35,579 nt of DNA from Lachnospiraceae bacterium (GCA_022510685.1 JAFLTA010000002.1:82119-117697); one strand, 5' to 3'; positions 1-8,863 are shown, counted from the first letter of the stretch. Numbers and translations: made by a program. Notes: generated by a model from the letters alone, not told the origin.

Positions 1-59
1 AAAGTGTTTCTAAGGCATAAAAAGACTATGCCTAAGAAAATCTACTGTTATGCGCTGGA

Positions 60-85
60 AGAACGCAAAACCGGCGTTCTTTTGT
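60..85 (+). terminator. Probable intrinsic terminator of an upstream transcript
   Basis: A 7-bp inverted repeat (AGAACGC at 60-66, GCGTTCT at 74-80) with a 7-base loop is followed by a short T run. It sits upstream of the thrS promoter, so it would end transcription arriving from the left edge. A second, weaker hairpin (AGGCATA 13-19 with TATGCCT 27-33) lies just before it and has no T tract. No coding gene is supported in 1-137. Confidence 0.5.
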
Positions 86-137
86 ATAAAACTTAAAATT
101 TTGGCAAATACATACAGATGTGGAGAAATTCGGTGTA

Positions 138-166
138 TTGACAAAGACAGAATATCGTATTAAGAT
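138..166 (+). promoter_or_regulatory. Sigma-A-type promoter for the thrS T-box transcript
   Basis: TTGACA at 138-143 and TAAGAT at 161-166 are separated by exactly 17 bases, so the -35 box is perfect and the -10 box is near consensus. Transcription would start near 173, about 40 bases before the T-box leader. It is the only strong promoter visible before thrS, rfbA, rfbB and rfbD. Confidence 0.8.
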
Positions 167-211
167 ACGAAGAAGCAAATAATTAATACGTTGATGAGAC
201 GAGTACATTTC

Positions 212-438
212 ATGCGTGATCACAGAGAGAGATGAGAATCGGAGTTTTCCGAGGTGCTGGGACATCTTATCACAAAGAAGTGGAAAACTACCTCGGAGTG
301 ACCCCAATCCGGTCCGGCTGACACCGTTATCGTCGAATGAAGCTGCAGTAAAATGGCAACGTTTTGCTGAAAAAGGGTGGAACCGCGATATTGTTATGAT
401 ACGTCCCTTCTATAGAGATATAGAAGGGGCGTTTTTTA
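212..438 (+). promoter_or_regulatory. T-box leader (tRNA-sensing riboswitch) for threonyl-tRNA synthetase
   Basis: The 14-base T-box core AGGGTGGAACCGCG is present at 374-387, matching the consensus that pairs with the acceptor end of uncharged tRNA. A stem I region begins with the AGAGAG-type motif near 222 and has a long arm (GAGGT near 251 pairing with ACCTC near 290). The most likely specifier is the threonine codon ACC at 301-303, but I placed it by position only. A terminator hairpin follows at 402-438. Family knowledge: uncharged tRNA-Thr stabilises the antiterminator and allows read-through into thrS. A short reading frame crossing this leader is not a gene. Confidence 0.93.
402..438 (+). 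terminator. T-box-controlled intrinsic terminator
   Basis: A 13-bp stem (402-414 with 419-431, one G-T pair) closes a GAGA tetraloop and is followed directly by TTTTTT. It lies 14 bases downstream of the T-box core, the expected place for the terminator that competes with the antiterminator. Confidence 0.93.
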
Positions 439-483
439 TAAATTATTTGTGTCGCCGGCGAAGGTGGCGGAATGGAGGATAGT

Positions 484-2469
484 ATGAAAATAACGTTAAA
501 GGATGGCTCTTTTAAGGAGTATGATGAGGCGATGTCAGCCATTGATATTGCCAAAGATATCAGTGAAGGACTGGCGCGTGTTGCCTGTGTGGCAGAAGTG
601 GATGGACAGGTTGTGGATTTACGTACCATGATTGACAGGGACTGCACGCTGAATATTCTTACCTTCGATTCTGAGGAGGGCAAAAAAGCGTATCGTCATA
701 CGTGCGCCCATGTAATGGCACAAGCTGTGCAGACATTGTATCCGGATGCCAAGTTGACAATCGGTCCGGCAATTGACAATGGATATTATTATGATTTCGA
801 TATGCCAAGCCTGACCAGAGAAGAACTGGATGCTATCGAAAAGGAAATGAAAAAGATTATCAAGAAAGGAGACAAACTGGAATATTACACCCTTTCTAAA
901 GAAGAGGCGATTAAGCTCATGACGGAGCGAGATGAGCCATACAAAGTGGAGATGATAAAAGAGCATGGAGATGACGAGACTCTGTCCTTTTATCAGCAGG
1001 GAGATTTCATTGAGTTCTGTGCGGGACCTCATCTGATGAGTACGAAACAGATTAAGGCATTTAAGCTGACTTCTTCTTCCGGTGCATACTGGCGTGGGGA
1101 TGAGCACAACAAAATGCTCACCCGTATTTACGGAACAGCATTTAGTAAAAAAGCAGATTTAGAAGAATATTTAGACTATCTTGCCGATATCAAGAATCGT
1201 GACCACAATAAGCTGGGTCGTGAGATGGATTTGTTTACTACAGTGGATGTGATTGGTCAGGGACTGCCTCTGTTCATGCCGAAGGGCACGAAGATGATTC
1301 AGAAGCTACAGCGCTGGATTGAGGATTTGGAGGACAATGAGTGGGGATATGTGCGTACCCGCACGCCGCTGATGGCAAAATCCGATTTGTACAAAATTTC
1401 CGGTCACTGGGGACACTATAAAGAGGGAATGTTTGTCCTGGGAGAGGATGACGAAGACGAAAATGGTGTCAGCGCATCCGGCAATGAAATTTTGGCACTG
1501 CGCCCTATGACTTGTCCGTTCCAGTATTATGTATACAAGGCGAGACAGAAATCCTATCGTGATTTGCCCTACCGTATGTCGGAGACTTCCACGTTATTCC
1601 GCAATGAGGATTCCGGGGAGATGCACGGACTGACCCGCGTACGCCAGTTTACCATTACGGAGGGGCACTTAGTGGTGCGCCCCGACCAGATGGTGGAGGA
1701 GTTTAAGGGTTGTCTTGCTCTGGCAAAATACTGTCTGCAGACTCTCGGCGTGGAAGAAGATGTTACTTATCATCTGTCCAAGTGGGATCCGGATAATCGC
1801 GACAAATACGAAGGTGAGCCGGAAGTTTGGGAAGAGACTCAGCAGCACATGAGAGAAATCATGGATGAACTGGATATTTCCTATGTGGAAGATGTGGGAG
1901 AAGCCGCTTTCTACGGACCGAAAATAGATATTAACGCGAAAAATGTATACGGCAAAGAGGACACCATGATTACGATTCAGTGGGATGCCCTTTTGGCTGA
2001 GCAGTTTGATATGTATTATATTGACAAAGACGGTGAGAAAAAACGCCCGTATATCATCCACAGGACTTCCATGGGCTGCTATGAGCGTACTCTGGCGTGG
2101 CTTATTGAAAAATATGCCGGCAAGTTCCCCACATGGCTGTGTCCGGAACAGGTTCGTGTACTGCCGATTTCAGAAAAATATCTGGACTATGCCGACAGTG
2201 TTTTGGCAAGCTTAAGGAAAAACGGAATTGATGCGGAGGTGGATGACCGTTCTGAAAAAATCGGATATAAGATTCGCGAGGCGCGTCTTGATAAAATACC
2301 GTATATGCTTGTAGTGGGTGCTAAAGAGGAGGAGGAAGGAAAGGTTTCTGTCCGCAGCCGTTTTGCCGGTGATGAGGGAGTGAAGGACCTGTCTGAATTT
2401 ATTACTGCTATCTGTGAGGAAATCCGCACAAAAGCAATTCGCAAGGAGCAACCACAGGAGACGAAGTAG
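484..2469 (+). CDS. thrS: Threonyl-tRNA synthetase
   Basis: Charges tRNA-Thr with threonine in the cytoplasm. The 661-residue length is normal for a bacterial ThrRS and all domains are present: an N-terminal TGS domain (about 1-60), an editing domain with HTCAH at 72-76 and the FCAGPH segment, a class II catalytic core with motif 2 ([17 protein letters not shown]) and motif 3 (GCYERTLAW), and a C-terminal anticodon-binding domain. Presumed zinc ligands are visible in MTCPF, TEGH and IIHRTS. I chose ATG 484 over the in-frame ATG 472 because GGAGG at 474-478 overlaps the earlier ATG and is correctly spaced for 484. Expression is controlled by the upstream T-box. rfbA follows 14 bases later, so the rhamnose genes may share the transcript. 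Confidence 0.97.
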   Translation: MKITLKDGSFKEYDEAMSAIDIAKDISEGLARVACVAEVDGQVVDLRTMIDRDCTLNILTFDSEEGKKAYRHTCAHVMAQAVQTLYPDAKLTIGPAIDNGYYYDFDMPSLTREELDAIEKEMKKIIKKGDKLEYYTLSKEEAIKLMTERDEPYKVEMIKEHGDDETLSFYQQGDFIEFCAGPHLMSTKQIKAFKLTSSSGAYWRGDEHNKMLTRIYGTAFSKKADLEEYLDYLADIKNRDHNKLGREMDLFTTVDVIGQGLPLFMPKGTKMIQKLQRWIEDLEDNEWGYVRTRTPLMAKSDLYKISGHWGHYKEGMFVLGEDDEDENGVSASGNEILALRPMTCPFQYYVYKARQKSYRDLPYRMSETSTLFRNEDSGEMHGLTRVRQFTITEGHLVVRPDQMVEEFKGCLALAKYCLQTLGVEEDVTYHLSKWDPDNRDKYEGEPEVWEETQQHMREIMDELDISYVEDVGEAAFYGPKIDINAKNVYGKEDTMITIQWDALLAEQFDMYYIDKDGEKKRPYIIHRTSMGCYERTLAWLIEKYAGKFPTWLCPEQVRVLPISEKYLDYADSVLASLRKNGIDAEVDDRSEKIGYKIREARLDKIPYMLVVGAKEEEEGKVSVRSRFAGDEGVKDLSEFITAICEEIRTKAIRKEQPQETK

Positions 2470-2483
2470 AAAAGAGGTGTAAA

Positions 2484-3380
2484 ATGAAAGGAATTATTCT
2501 TGCAGGCGGTTCGGGTACCCGATTATACCCGCTGACAAAAGTAACCAGTAAACAGCTATTGCCGATTTATGATAAGCCGATGATTTATTATCCCATGTCA
2601 ATATTAATGAATGCCGGGATAAAAGAAATCCTTATTATTTCCACTCCGGAGGACACACCCCGTTTTGAGGCACTTTTGGGGGATGGTCATCAGTTTGGAA
2701 TTCATCTGGAATATGCCATACAGGAGAGTCCGGATGGATTGGCACAGGCGTTTATTATCGGAGAAGATTTTATCGGAGACAGTTGTGTGGCGATGGTGCT
2801 GGGGGATAATATCTTTGCAGGACACGGACTGAAAAAGAGACTGCATGCCGCAATGAAAAATGCGGAGGAAAAGAAGGAAGCTACAGTCTTTGGTTACTAT
2901 GTAGATGACCCGGAACGCTTTGGTATCGTGGAATTTAATCAGGAAGGCAAAGCGGTCTCCATTGAGGAAAAGCCGGAACATCCAAAGAGTAACTACTGCG
3001 TGACAGGATTGTATTTTTACGACAATGATGTGGTGGAGTTTGCTAAAGGTTTGAAGCCGTCCGCCAGAAACGAACTGGAAATTACGGATTTGAACCGGCT
3101 CTATCTGGAGCAGGACAGATTGAATGTAGAGTTGTTAGGTCAGGGATTTACCTGGCTGGACACGGGAACGCATGAGAGTCTGGTGGAGGCTACCAATTTT
3201 GTAGAGACCGTAGAGGTTCATCAGCATCGTAAAATTGCCTGTCTGGAGGAAATTGCATATCTGAACGGATGGATTAGCAAAGAGGACGTACTAATACTTT
3301 ATGAAGAGTTAAAGAAAAATCAGTACGGACAATATCTGATGGATGTAATCAATGGAAAATACATGGATACTTTGTACTAA
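2484..3380 (+). CDS. rfbA: Glucose-1-phosphate thymidylyltransferase (RmlA)
   Basis: Makes dTDP-glucose from dTTP and glucose-1-phosphate, the first step of dTDP-L-rhamnose synthesis. The N-terminus carries the nucleotidyltransferase signature ([16 protein letters not shown]) followed by the sugar-phosphate nucleotidyltransferase residues [16 protein letters not shown]. The 298 residues match the usual family length of about 290-300. Later landmarks include VLGDNIF, VEEK-type [11 protein letters not shown] and [12 protein letters not shown]. The start follows AGAGGTG with good spacing. It lies 14 bases after thrS with no visible promoter between them. rfbB follows 55 bases later. Confidence 0.96.
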   Translation: MKGIILAGGSGTRLYPLTKVTSKQLLPIYDKPMIYYPMSILMNAGIKEILIISTPEDTPRFEALLGDGHQFGIHLEYAIQESPDGLAQAFIIGEDFIGDSCVAMVLGDNIFAGHGLKKRLHAAMKNAEEKKEATVFGYYVDDPERFGIVEFNQEGKAVSIEEKPEHPKSNYCVTGLYFYDNDVVEFAKGLKPSARNELEITDLNRLYLEQDRLNVELLGQGFTWLDTGTHESLVEATNFVETVEVHQHRKIACLEEIAYLNGWISKEDVLILYEELKKNQYGQYLMDVINGKYMDTLY

Positions 3381-3435
3381 TACATTTGAGTTGTGCGGAT
3401 TTAAAGTGAGACGATGAAATGAAGGAGGACATGTC

Positions 3436-4461
3436 GTGGGTAAGACGATTATTGTAACCGGAGGAGCCGGTTTTATCGGGAGTAACTTTGTGTTTTATAT
3501 GTTGGATAAGTATCCGGAGGACAGAATCATATGTTTGGATTGCCTAACCTATGCCGGTAATTTGTCTACATTGCAGTCGGTGATGAGCAATCCGAATTTT
3601 CGTTTTGTGAAGGAGGATATTACGGATAGGGAGGCTGTATGTAGATTATTTGAGGAGGAACATCCGGATATTGTAGTGAACTTTGCAGCAGAAAGTCATG
3701 TCGACCGTTCCATTGAGGATCCGGAAGTGTTCTTAAGAACGAACATTTTAGGAACAGCCGTGCTGATGGATGCATGTCGGAAATATGGCATAGAGCGGTA
3801 TCATCAGGTTTCCACCGATGAAGTGTATGGGGATTTGCCGTTGGACAGACCGGACTTGTTTTTCACGGAGGAGACGCCAATTCACACATCCAGTCCTTAT
3901 TCTTCCAGTAAGGCATCTGCTGATTTGTTGGTGTTGGCGTACCATAGAACTTATGGACTTCCGGTTTCTATCAGCCGTTGTTCGAATAACTACGGACCAT
4001 ATCATTTCCCGGAGAAGCTCATTCCTTTAATGATTGCCAATGCACTAAATGATAAACCGCTGCCTGTATACGGCAAGGGTGAAAATGTCAGAGACTGGCT
4101 GTATGTGGAGGACCACTGTAAGGCAATCGACTTGATTATACGGAAAGGACGGGTAGGCGAGGTATATAACGTGGGTGGTCACAATGAAATGGCAAATATT
4201 GACATTGTAAAGATGATATGTAAGGCATTGGATAAACCGGAGAGTCTGATTACCTACGTGGCAGACCGGAAAGGTCATGATATGCGCTATGCCATTGATC
4301 CGACAAAGATTCATAACGAACTTGGCTGGCTGCCGGAGACAAAGTTTGAGGATGGCATTAAGAAAACCATCCAGTGGTATTTAGATAACAAGGAGTGGTG
4401 GGAGGCTATCATTTCCGGGGAATATCAGGATTACTATGAAAAGATGTACGGCAATCGCTGA
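3436..4461 (+). CDS. rfbB: dTDP-glucose 4,6-dehydratase (RmlB)
   Basis: Second enzyme of dTDP-rhamnose synthesis, an NAD-dependent extended SDR that converts dTDP-glucose to dTDP-4-keto-6-deoxyglucose. The Rossmann glycine motif GGAGFIGSNFV is at residues 9-19. The catalytic segment VSTDEVYGDL and the active-site YSSSK are present, and the 341-residue length is typical. The start is GTG at 3436, because GGAGG at 3424-3428 gives a 7-base spacing and the nearby ATG at 3431 is out of frame. The reading frame ends 118 bases before rfbD; that gap contains no recognisable gene. Confidence 0.96.
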   Translation: MGKTIIVTGGAGFIGSNFVFYMLDKYPEDRIICLDCLTYAGNLSTLQSVMSNPNFRFVKEDITDREAVCRLFEEEHPDIVVNFAAESHVDRSIEDPEVFLRTNILGTAVLMDACRKYGIERYHQVSTDEVYGDLPLDRPDLFFTEETPIHTSSPYSSSKASADLLVLAYHRTYGLPVSISRCSNNYGPYHFPEKLIPLMIANALNDKPLPVYGKGENVRDWLYVEDHCKAIDLIIRKGRVGEVYNVGGHNEMANIDIVKMICKALDKPESLITYVADRKGHDMRYAIDPTKIHNELGWLPETKFEDGIKKTIQWYLDNKEWWEAIISGEYQDYYEKMYGNR

Positions 4462-4579
4462 TAGAGGTATAAGATGGATTTTCATTGTGGGTATTTAAGA
4501 GGAATGTAGTGCAAAGGGCTTGACGGAATAAATCCGTTACAAGTGACAAACAAAAATGGCACGGAAATGAGGGACAGTT

Positions 4580-5518
4580 ATGAAAGTGTTAGTGACAGGA
4601 GTAGGCGGACAGCTGGGACACGACGTAATGAATGAACTGGCAAAACGCGGAATAGACGGAATCGGTTCTGACATACAGCCGGAATATAGTGGTGTGCAGG
4701 ATGGTACGCCTGTTTGCACCATGCCCTATGTGTCTATGGATATTACGGATATAAGTATGGTGGAGCAGATATTTCAGGCAGAGAGACCGGATGTGGTTGT
4801 TCATTGTGCTGCATGGACGGCAGTGGATGATGCAGAGGACGAAGATAAACAGAAAATAGTTCATAATGTAAATGTTACCGGTACGGAAAATATTGCCAGG
4901 TCTTGTAAAGAGCTGGATGCAAAAATGCTGTATCTCTCTACCGATTATGTATTTGACGGGGAGGGAGAAAAGCCATGGGAGCCGGATTGCAAAGAATATG
5001 CCCCGTTGAATGTCTATGGAAAGAGCAAATTAGAAGGCGAGCAGGCAGTAGTCAACTACGTGGAAAAGTTTTTTATCGTACGGATTGCGTGGGTGTTTGG
5101 TGTAAATGGTGCAAATTTTATTAAAACTATGTTGCGTGTAGGGGAAAATCACGATGTGCTCACCGTGGTGAAAGACCAAATCGGTACGCCTACATATACT
5201 TATGATTTGGCGAGGCTGTTAGTGGATATGATTGGTACAGAGAAATACGGCTATTACCATGCAACCAATGAGGGTGGATATATCAGCTGGTATGATTTTG
5301 CCAAAGAAATTTTTAAGCAGGCGGCAGAGTTGGGAAAAGACTGTTACGATAAGGGTCATCTCACAGTAAAGCCCGTCACTACAGAGGAATACGGTGTGTC
5401 AAAGGCGAAACGTCCTTTTAATTCCCGCTTGGAACGCAGCAAGCTAACAGAGCAGGGGTTTGAACCTCTGCCAGACTGGAAAGACGCATTGGCAAGATAC
5501 TTAAACATTATTTTATAA
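4580..5518 (+). CDS. rfbD: dTDP-4-dehydrorhamnose reductase (RmlD)
   Basis: Catalyses the last step of dTDP-L-rhamnose synthesis, reduction of the 4-keto group by NAD(P)H. Motifs seen are the N-terminal VTGVGGQLGHDV nucleotide-binding loop, LSTDYVFDGEG, the catalytic YGKSKLEGE and the C-terminal RPFNSRLERSKL, all typical of RmlD. At 312 residues it is slightly longer than the usual 280-300. The start follows GAGGGA with normal spacing. The epimerase RmlC, usually encoded beside these genes, is absent from the window, so the pathway must use a copy elsewhere or RmlC activity from another protein. Confidence 0.93.
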   Translation: MKVLVTGVGGQLGHDVMNELAKRGIDGIGSDIQPEYSGVQDGTPVCTMPYVSMDITDISMVEQIFQAERPDVVVHCAAWTAVDDAEDEDKQKIVHNVNVTGTENIARSCKELDAKMLYLSTDYVFDGEGEKPWEPDCKEYAPLNVYGKSKLEGEQAVVNYVEKFFIVRIAWVFGVNGANFIKTMLRVGENHDVLTVVKDQIGTPTYTYDLARLLVDMIGTEKYGYYHATNEGGYISWYDFAKEIFKQAAELGKDCYDKGHLTVKPVTTEEYGVSKAKRPFNSRLERSKLTEQGFEPLPDWKDALARYLNIIL

Positions 5519-5579
5519 CTCTTTACAAATACACGTTTCTGCTTCCGGTATACTTTGACGGCGATTGTCATAGGATGGG

Positions 5580-5599
5580 AGCAGGGACGTGCTTTTTTT
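5580..5599 (+). terminator. Weak possible terminator after rfbD
   Basis: AGCA (5580-5583) pairs with TGCT (5590-5593) around GGGACG, with possible G-T extensions, and runs into seven Ts. The stem is short, so this is only a candidate. It is the best transcription end seen between rfbD and the rnf promoter. Confidence 0.3.
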
Positions 5600-5617
5600 A
5601 TTTATAGCACAAACGGA

Positions 5618-5642
5618 TGGCAAATTGTGTCATTTGTTGCCA
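5618..5642. promoter_or_regulatory. Inverted repeat upstream of the rnf promoter, possible operator
   Basis: TGGCAA at 5618-5623 and TTGCCA at 5637-5642 are perfect inverted arms separated by 13 bases. The repeat ends 27 bases before the -35 box of the rnf promoter, a place where an activator or a loop-forming regulator could bind. It does not match the Rex consensus that I know (TTGTTAA-N4-TTAACAA), and I cannot name the regulator. Confidence 0.35.
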
Positions 5643-5669
5643 ATTTTTGAGGTATCATAGCCATTTTTG

Positions 5670-5697
5670 TTGACATTTATCGTACAAATGATACAAT
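5670..5697 (+). promoter_or_regulatory. Sigma-A-type promoter of the rnf operon
   Basis: TTGACA (5670-5675) and TACAAT (5692-5697) are 16 bases apart. Transcription would start near 5704, leaving a leader of about 100 bases before rnfC. I see no terminator or riboswitch in that leader. Confidence 0.78.
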
Positions 5698-5803
5698 AAA
5701 AGTTAGGTTTTTATTTTGTGGGGAAATTCAGGTGTGTGCATGGCACGCAATGTTTCTCGTAAAGTAAAAATATCTATGTTAAAACAAAGAAAGGAGAACC
5801 GGA

Positions 5804-7126
5804 ATGAGTGAAGCAACGTTTCGTGGGGGTGTACACCCTTACGAGGGCAAGGAATTGTCCAAGGACCTTCCGATTAAAGCTGTGGAGCTAGAGGGAGAGT
5901 TTATTTTTCCTATGGCACAGCATATTGGAGCACCTGCCACTCCTGTTGTAGAGAAGGGAGATAAGGTGTTAGTTGGTCAGAAAATAGGCGAAGCCAGCGG
6001 TTTTATTTCTGCAAATATCTGCAGTTCCGTATCTGGTACCGTGAAAGCTGTGGAGCCTAGAATGCTGCTGAATGGCACTCAGGCAACCTGTGTTGTCATT
6101 GACAATGACGGGGAGTATGAGACCATCGAGGGGTTAGGTGAGGAGCGTGATTATACGAAGCTTTCTGCGGACGAGATTCGTGAAATTGTCAAGGAGGCGG
6201 GCATTGTTGGTATGGGTGGAGCAGGTTTCCCTACCAATGTGAAGCTGGCACCGAAGGAGCCGGATAAGATTGACTATATTCTGGTAAACGGTGCAGAGTG
6301 TGAGCCGTATTTGACCTCCGATTATCGTCAAATGTTAGAGCGACCGGAAGAAATTGTAGGAGGATTAAAGGTCATCCTGCAATTGTTTGACAAGGCAAAG
6401 GGTGTCATTTGTATTGAGGACAACAAACCGGATGCCATCGCTAAAATGCAGGAGGCGGTACAGGGTGAGAGTCGTATTGAGGTAAAAGCACTGAAGACAA
6501 AATATCCGCAGGGTGGTGAGCGCACACTGATTTCTGCTGCTACCGGACGGAAAATCTATTCCAAAAAGTTACCGGCAGATGCAGGGTGTATTGTAGACAA
6601 TATTTCCACGGTGATTGCAATCTATCGTGCCGTTTGCAAGCAAACTCCTCTTATCCAGAGGGTGGTAACTCTCACGGGAGAGGCATTTAATACTCCGGTG
6701 AATGTAGAAGTTCGTTTGGGCTGTAACCATGCAGACTTAATTGATGAGGGTGACGGATTTAAGGAAGAACCAAAGAAGATTATCTCCGGTGGTCCTATGA
6801 TGGGATTTGCCATGTTTGATTTGAAGGTTCCTGTGACCAAGACATCTTCTTCTATTTTGGCAATGACGGAGGATGAAGTGGCTGAGAATGAACCGACTCC
6901 ATGTATCCGTTGCGGACGCTGTGTATCAGCTTGTCCCGGTAATTTAGTGCCACAGAAGATGGCAGAAGCGGCGATGAACAACGACTACGATGCGTTTGTA
7001 AAATTAAGTGGTATGGAGTGTTATGAGTGTGGAAGCTGTACCTTTGTCTGTCCGGCAAAGAGACCGTTGACGCAGAGCTTTAAACAGGCGCGTCAATATG
7101 TGATGGCACAGGCCAGAAAGAAATAG
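5804..7126 (+). CDS. rnfC: Rnf complex subunit RnfC (NADH-side iron-sulfur subunit)
   Basis: Peripheral cytoplasmic subunit of the Rnf ferredoxin:NAD+ oxidoreductase, where NAD+/NADH reacts. It has 440 residues. The FMN/NADH-binding loop GMGGAGFPT is followed by NGAECEPYLT, and two [4Fe-4S] motifs lie near the C-terminus: CIRCGRCVSACPGN and CYECGSCTFVCPAK. An N-terminal biotinyl-like barrel (about 35-100) is typical. The start follows AGGAG with normal spacing. It is first in the order C-D-G-E-A-B, the clostridial arrangement, and rnfD starts 67 bases downstream. Its promoter is the one at 5670-5697. Confidence 0.97.
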   Translation: MSEATFRGGVHPYEGKELSKDLPIKAVELEGEFIFPMAQHIGAPATPVVEKGDKVLVGQKIGEASGFISANICSSVSGTVKAVEPRMLLNGTQATCVVIDNDGEYETIEGLGEERDYTKLSADEIREIVKEAGIVGMGGAGFPTNVKLAPKEPDKIDYILVNGAECEPYLTSDYRQMLERPEEIVGGLKVILQLFDKAKGVICIEDNKPDAIAKMQEAVQGESRIEVKALKTKYPQGGERTLISAATGRKIYSKKLPADAGCIVDNISTVIAIYRAVCKQTPLIQRVVTLTGEAFNTPVNVEVRLGCNHADLIDEGDGFKEEPKKIISGGPMMGFAMFDLKVPVTKTSSSILAMTEDEVAENEPTPCIRCGRCVSACPGNLVPQKMAEAAMNNDYDAFVKLSGMECYECGSCTFVCPAKRPLTQSFKQARQYVMAQARKK

Positions 7127-7133
7127 AAGCCTG

Positions 7134-7188
7134 TTTTGCAAGACGGTCACAAAAGTAACAGGCATAGAGTACTATGCAGAAATGAGGT
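7134..7188 (+). repeat. Intergenic leader element, copy 1 (before rnfD)
   Basis: This 55-base stretch shares three ordered blocks with the leader of leuC: TTTGCA-n-GACGGTC (7135-7148), ACAGGC (7158-7163) and the 16-base TATGCAGAAATGAGGT (7173-7188), which includes the ribosome binding site. Here GCCTGTT (7129-7135) can pair with AACAGGC (7157-7163) to form a hairpin inside the rnfC-rnfD gap. The similarity was found by eye. Confidence 0.55.
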
Positions 7189-7193
7189 GTAAT

Positions 7194-8186
7194 GTGAGTA
7201 ATTTATTAAATATATCATCGTCTCCACACGTGCGGGACAAATCGTCCACAAAAAGCATTATGTGGGATGTGGTTATAGCACTTTTGCCAACATCTATATT
7301 CGGTATATATAATTTCGGTGTGCGTGCGGCGGTATTGATTGCCGTTTGTATCGCAACCTGTGTTCTTTCCGAGTACATCTGGCAAAAATGTATGAAACTG
7401 CCATTGTCGGTAAGTGATGGGAGTGCTGCACTTACCGGATTGTTGCTGGCATTGAACCTGTCTCCGTCATTCCCTATCTGGATGGCGATTTTAGGTAGTG
7501 TGTTTGCAATCATAATCGTAAAACAGTTATTTGGTGGTCTGGGTCAGAACTTCATGAACCCTGCACTGGGGGCAAGATGTTTCCTGATGGTATCTTTTGC
7601 CGGTCAGATGACAAGCTTTGTACATGACGGAATTACCGGTCCGACACCACTGGCTATTATCAAAAACGGGGATAAAACGGAGTCTGTATCCAATCTGTTG
7701 GCAGCCGGTGACGGTGTGGCACAGGAGCCGACTACCGTGTTAAATATGTTTTTCGGAAGCATTGGCGGAACCATTGGTGAAACCTGTGCATTGGCATTGT
7801 TAATCGGTGCGGCATATCTGCTGGCGAAGAAAATCATCAGTTGGAGAATTCCGGTATGCTATATCGGTGTATTTGCAATTTTTATATTAATATTCGGTGG
7901 ACGTGGAATGGACATCACATATCTGGCAGCAGAGTTATGCGGTGGCGGATTGCTCCTTGGAGCATTCTTCATGGCGACTGACTATGTAACCAGTCCGATT
8001 ACCCCGAAGGGACAAATCGTGTTTGGTGTTCTCTTAGGTATTCTCACAGGTATTTTCCGTGTGTTCGGTGCATCTGCAGAGGGTGTATCTTATGCAATCA
8101 TCATCTGTAACCTGTTAGTGCCTTTGATTGAGAGAGTGACAATCCCTGTTCCATTTGGAAAGGAGGGCTTGAAGGATGGCGAATAA
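7194..8186 (+). CDS. rnfD: Rnf complex subunit RnfD (membrane flavoprotein)
   Basis: Integral membrane subunit of Rnf that carries a covalently bound FMN and takes part in ion translocation. Starting at GTG 7194 it is 330 residues with the typical beginning SNLLNISSSPHVRDK, many hydrophobic segments, the FMN-attachment motif ITGPTPLA (threonine about 151) and the late motif ATDYVTSPITPKG. I preferred GTG 7194 to the in-frame ATG 7182 because GAGGTG at 7184-7189 overlaps the earlier codon. It overlaps rnfG by 11 bases, which suggests translational coupling. Confidence 0.95.
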   Translation: MSNLLNISSSPHVRDKSSTKSIMWDVVIALLPTSIFGIYNFGVRAAVLIAVCIATCVLSEYIWQKCMKLPLSVSDGSAALTGLLLALNLSPSFPIWMAILGSVFAIIIVKQLFGGLGQNFMNPALGARCFLMVSFAGQMTSFVHDGITGPTPLAIIKNGDKTESVSNLLAAGDGVAQEPTTVLNMFFGSIGGTIGETCALALLIGAAYLLAKKIISWRIPVCYIGVFAIFILIFGGRGMDITYLAAELCGGGLLLGAFFMATDYVTSPITPKGQIVFGVLLGILTGIFRVFGASAEGVSYAIIICNLLVPLIERVTIPVPFGKEGLKDGE

Positions 8187-8853
8187 TGAAAAGACGGAAG
8201 TTAAGGAAGAAGTTAAGAAGGAAAAAAGCACACTGGTGCATGATTCCATCTGCCTGTTTGTCATTACTTTAGTAGCAGGTCTGCTCTTAGGTGCAGTGTA
8301 TTCCATTACCGTTGACCCCATTGATAAGCAGAATGAAAAGAAGAAACAGGAAGCTTATGCGGCTGTTTATGACGGAGCGGAATTTGAGACAGACAGTGAC
8401 ATTGATAAAAAGCTGGAAGATTTCAACAAGGAACTGGCTGCAGGAAAAATTTCATCCGAGCAGATGGGTGTGTTAAAAGATGTAGTTATTGAAGAAGTCA
8501 TGAAAGCAAAAGTGGATGGCAGTGATGCGGGTTACGTATTGACCTGTAGCGGTAAAGGATATGGCGGGGCAGTGAAAATGGCTCTCGGTATTGATGCAGA
8601 AGGTGCCATCAAGGGAATCCAGATTACGGATTGTACCAATGAGACGCCGGGTCTGGGACAGAATTCTTCAAATTCAGAGTGGAATGGTCAGTATGTTGGG
8701 ACAAATGCCTCTCAGGATTTGACGGTTGTAAAAGGTGAGGCAGGCAGTGCTGAGGCAGGAACCATCAGTGCCATAAGTGGTGCCACCATTACAAGTAGCG
8801 CAGTAACCAGAGCGGTAGACGGAGCATTTCAGTTTATCGCATCATTAGGATAG
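8176..8853 (+). CDS. rnfG: Rnf complex subunit RnfG (extracytoplasmic flavoprotein)
   Basis: Single-span membrane protein with a periplasm-like outer domain carrying covalent FMN. It has 225 residues: a charged cytoplasmic start (1-19), one membrane segment (about 24-45), then a soluble FMN-binding domain. The FMN motif SGATITSSAV is at 201-210, where the second threonine is the expected attachment site. The start at 8176 has AGGAGG at 8161-8166 inside the end of rnfD. The two genes overlap by 11 bases. The lysine- and glutamate-rich N-terminus (about 20 residues) is a mild oddity. Confidence 0.95.
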   Translation: MANNEKTEVKEEVKKEKSTLVHDSICLFVITLVAGLLLGAVYSITVDPIDKQNEKKKQEAYAAVYDGAEFETDSDIDKKLEDFNKELAAGKISSEQMGVLKDVVIEEVMKAKVDGSDAGYVLTCSGKGYGGAVKMALGIDAEGAIKGIQITDCTNETPGLGQNSSNSEWNGQYVGTNASQDLTVVKGEAGSAEAGTISAISGATITSSAVTRAVDGAFQFIASLG

Positions 8854-8863
8854 GAGGTCTCCC

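Noticed and set aside
216-482. 88-codon reading frame across the thrS leader
   Set aside because: It runs through the T-box core and terminator stem, which explain the sequence; no ribosome binding site or family resemblance.
4462-4579. Promoter or small gene between rfbB and rfbD
   Set aside because: TTGACG is present near 4520 but has no -10 partner, and the only small frame has 11 codons without support.
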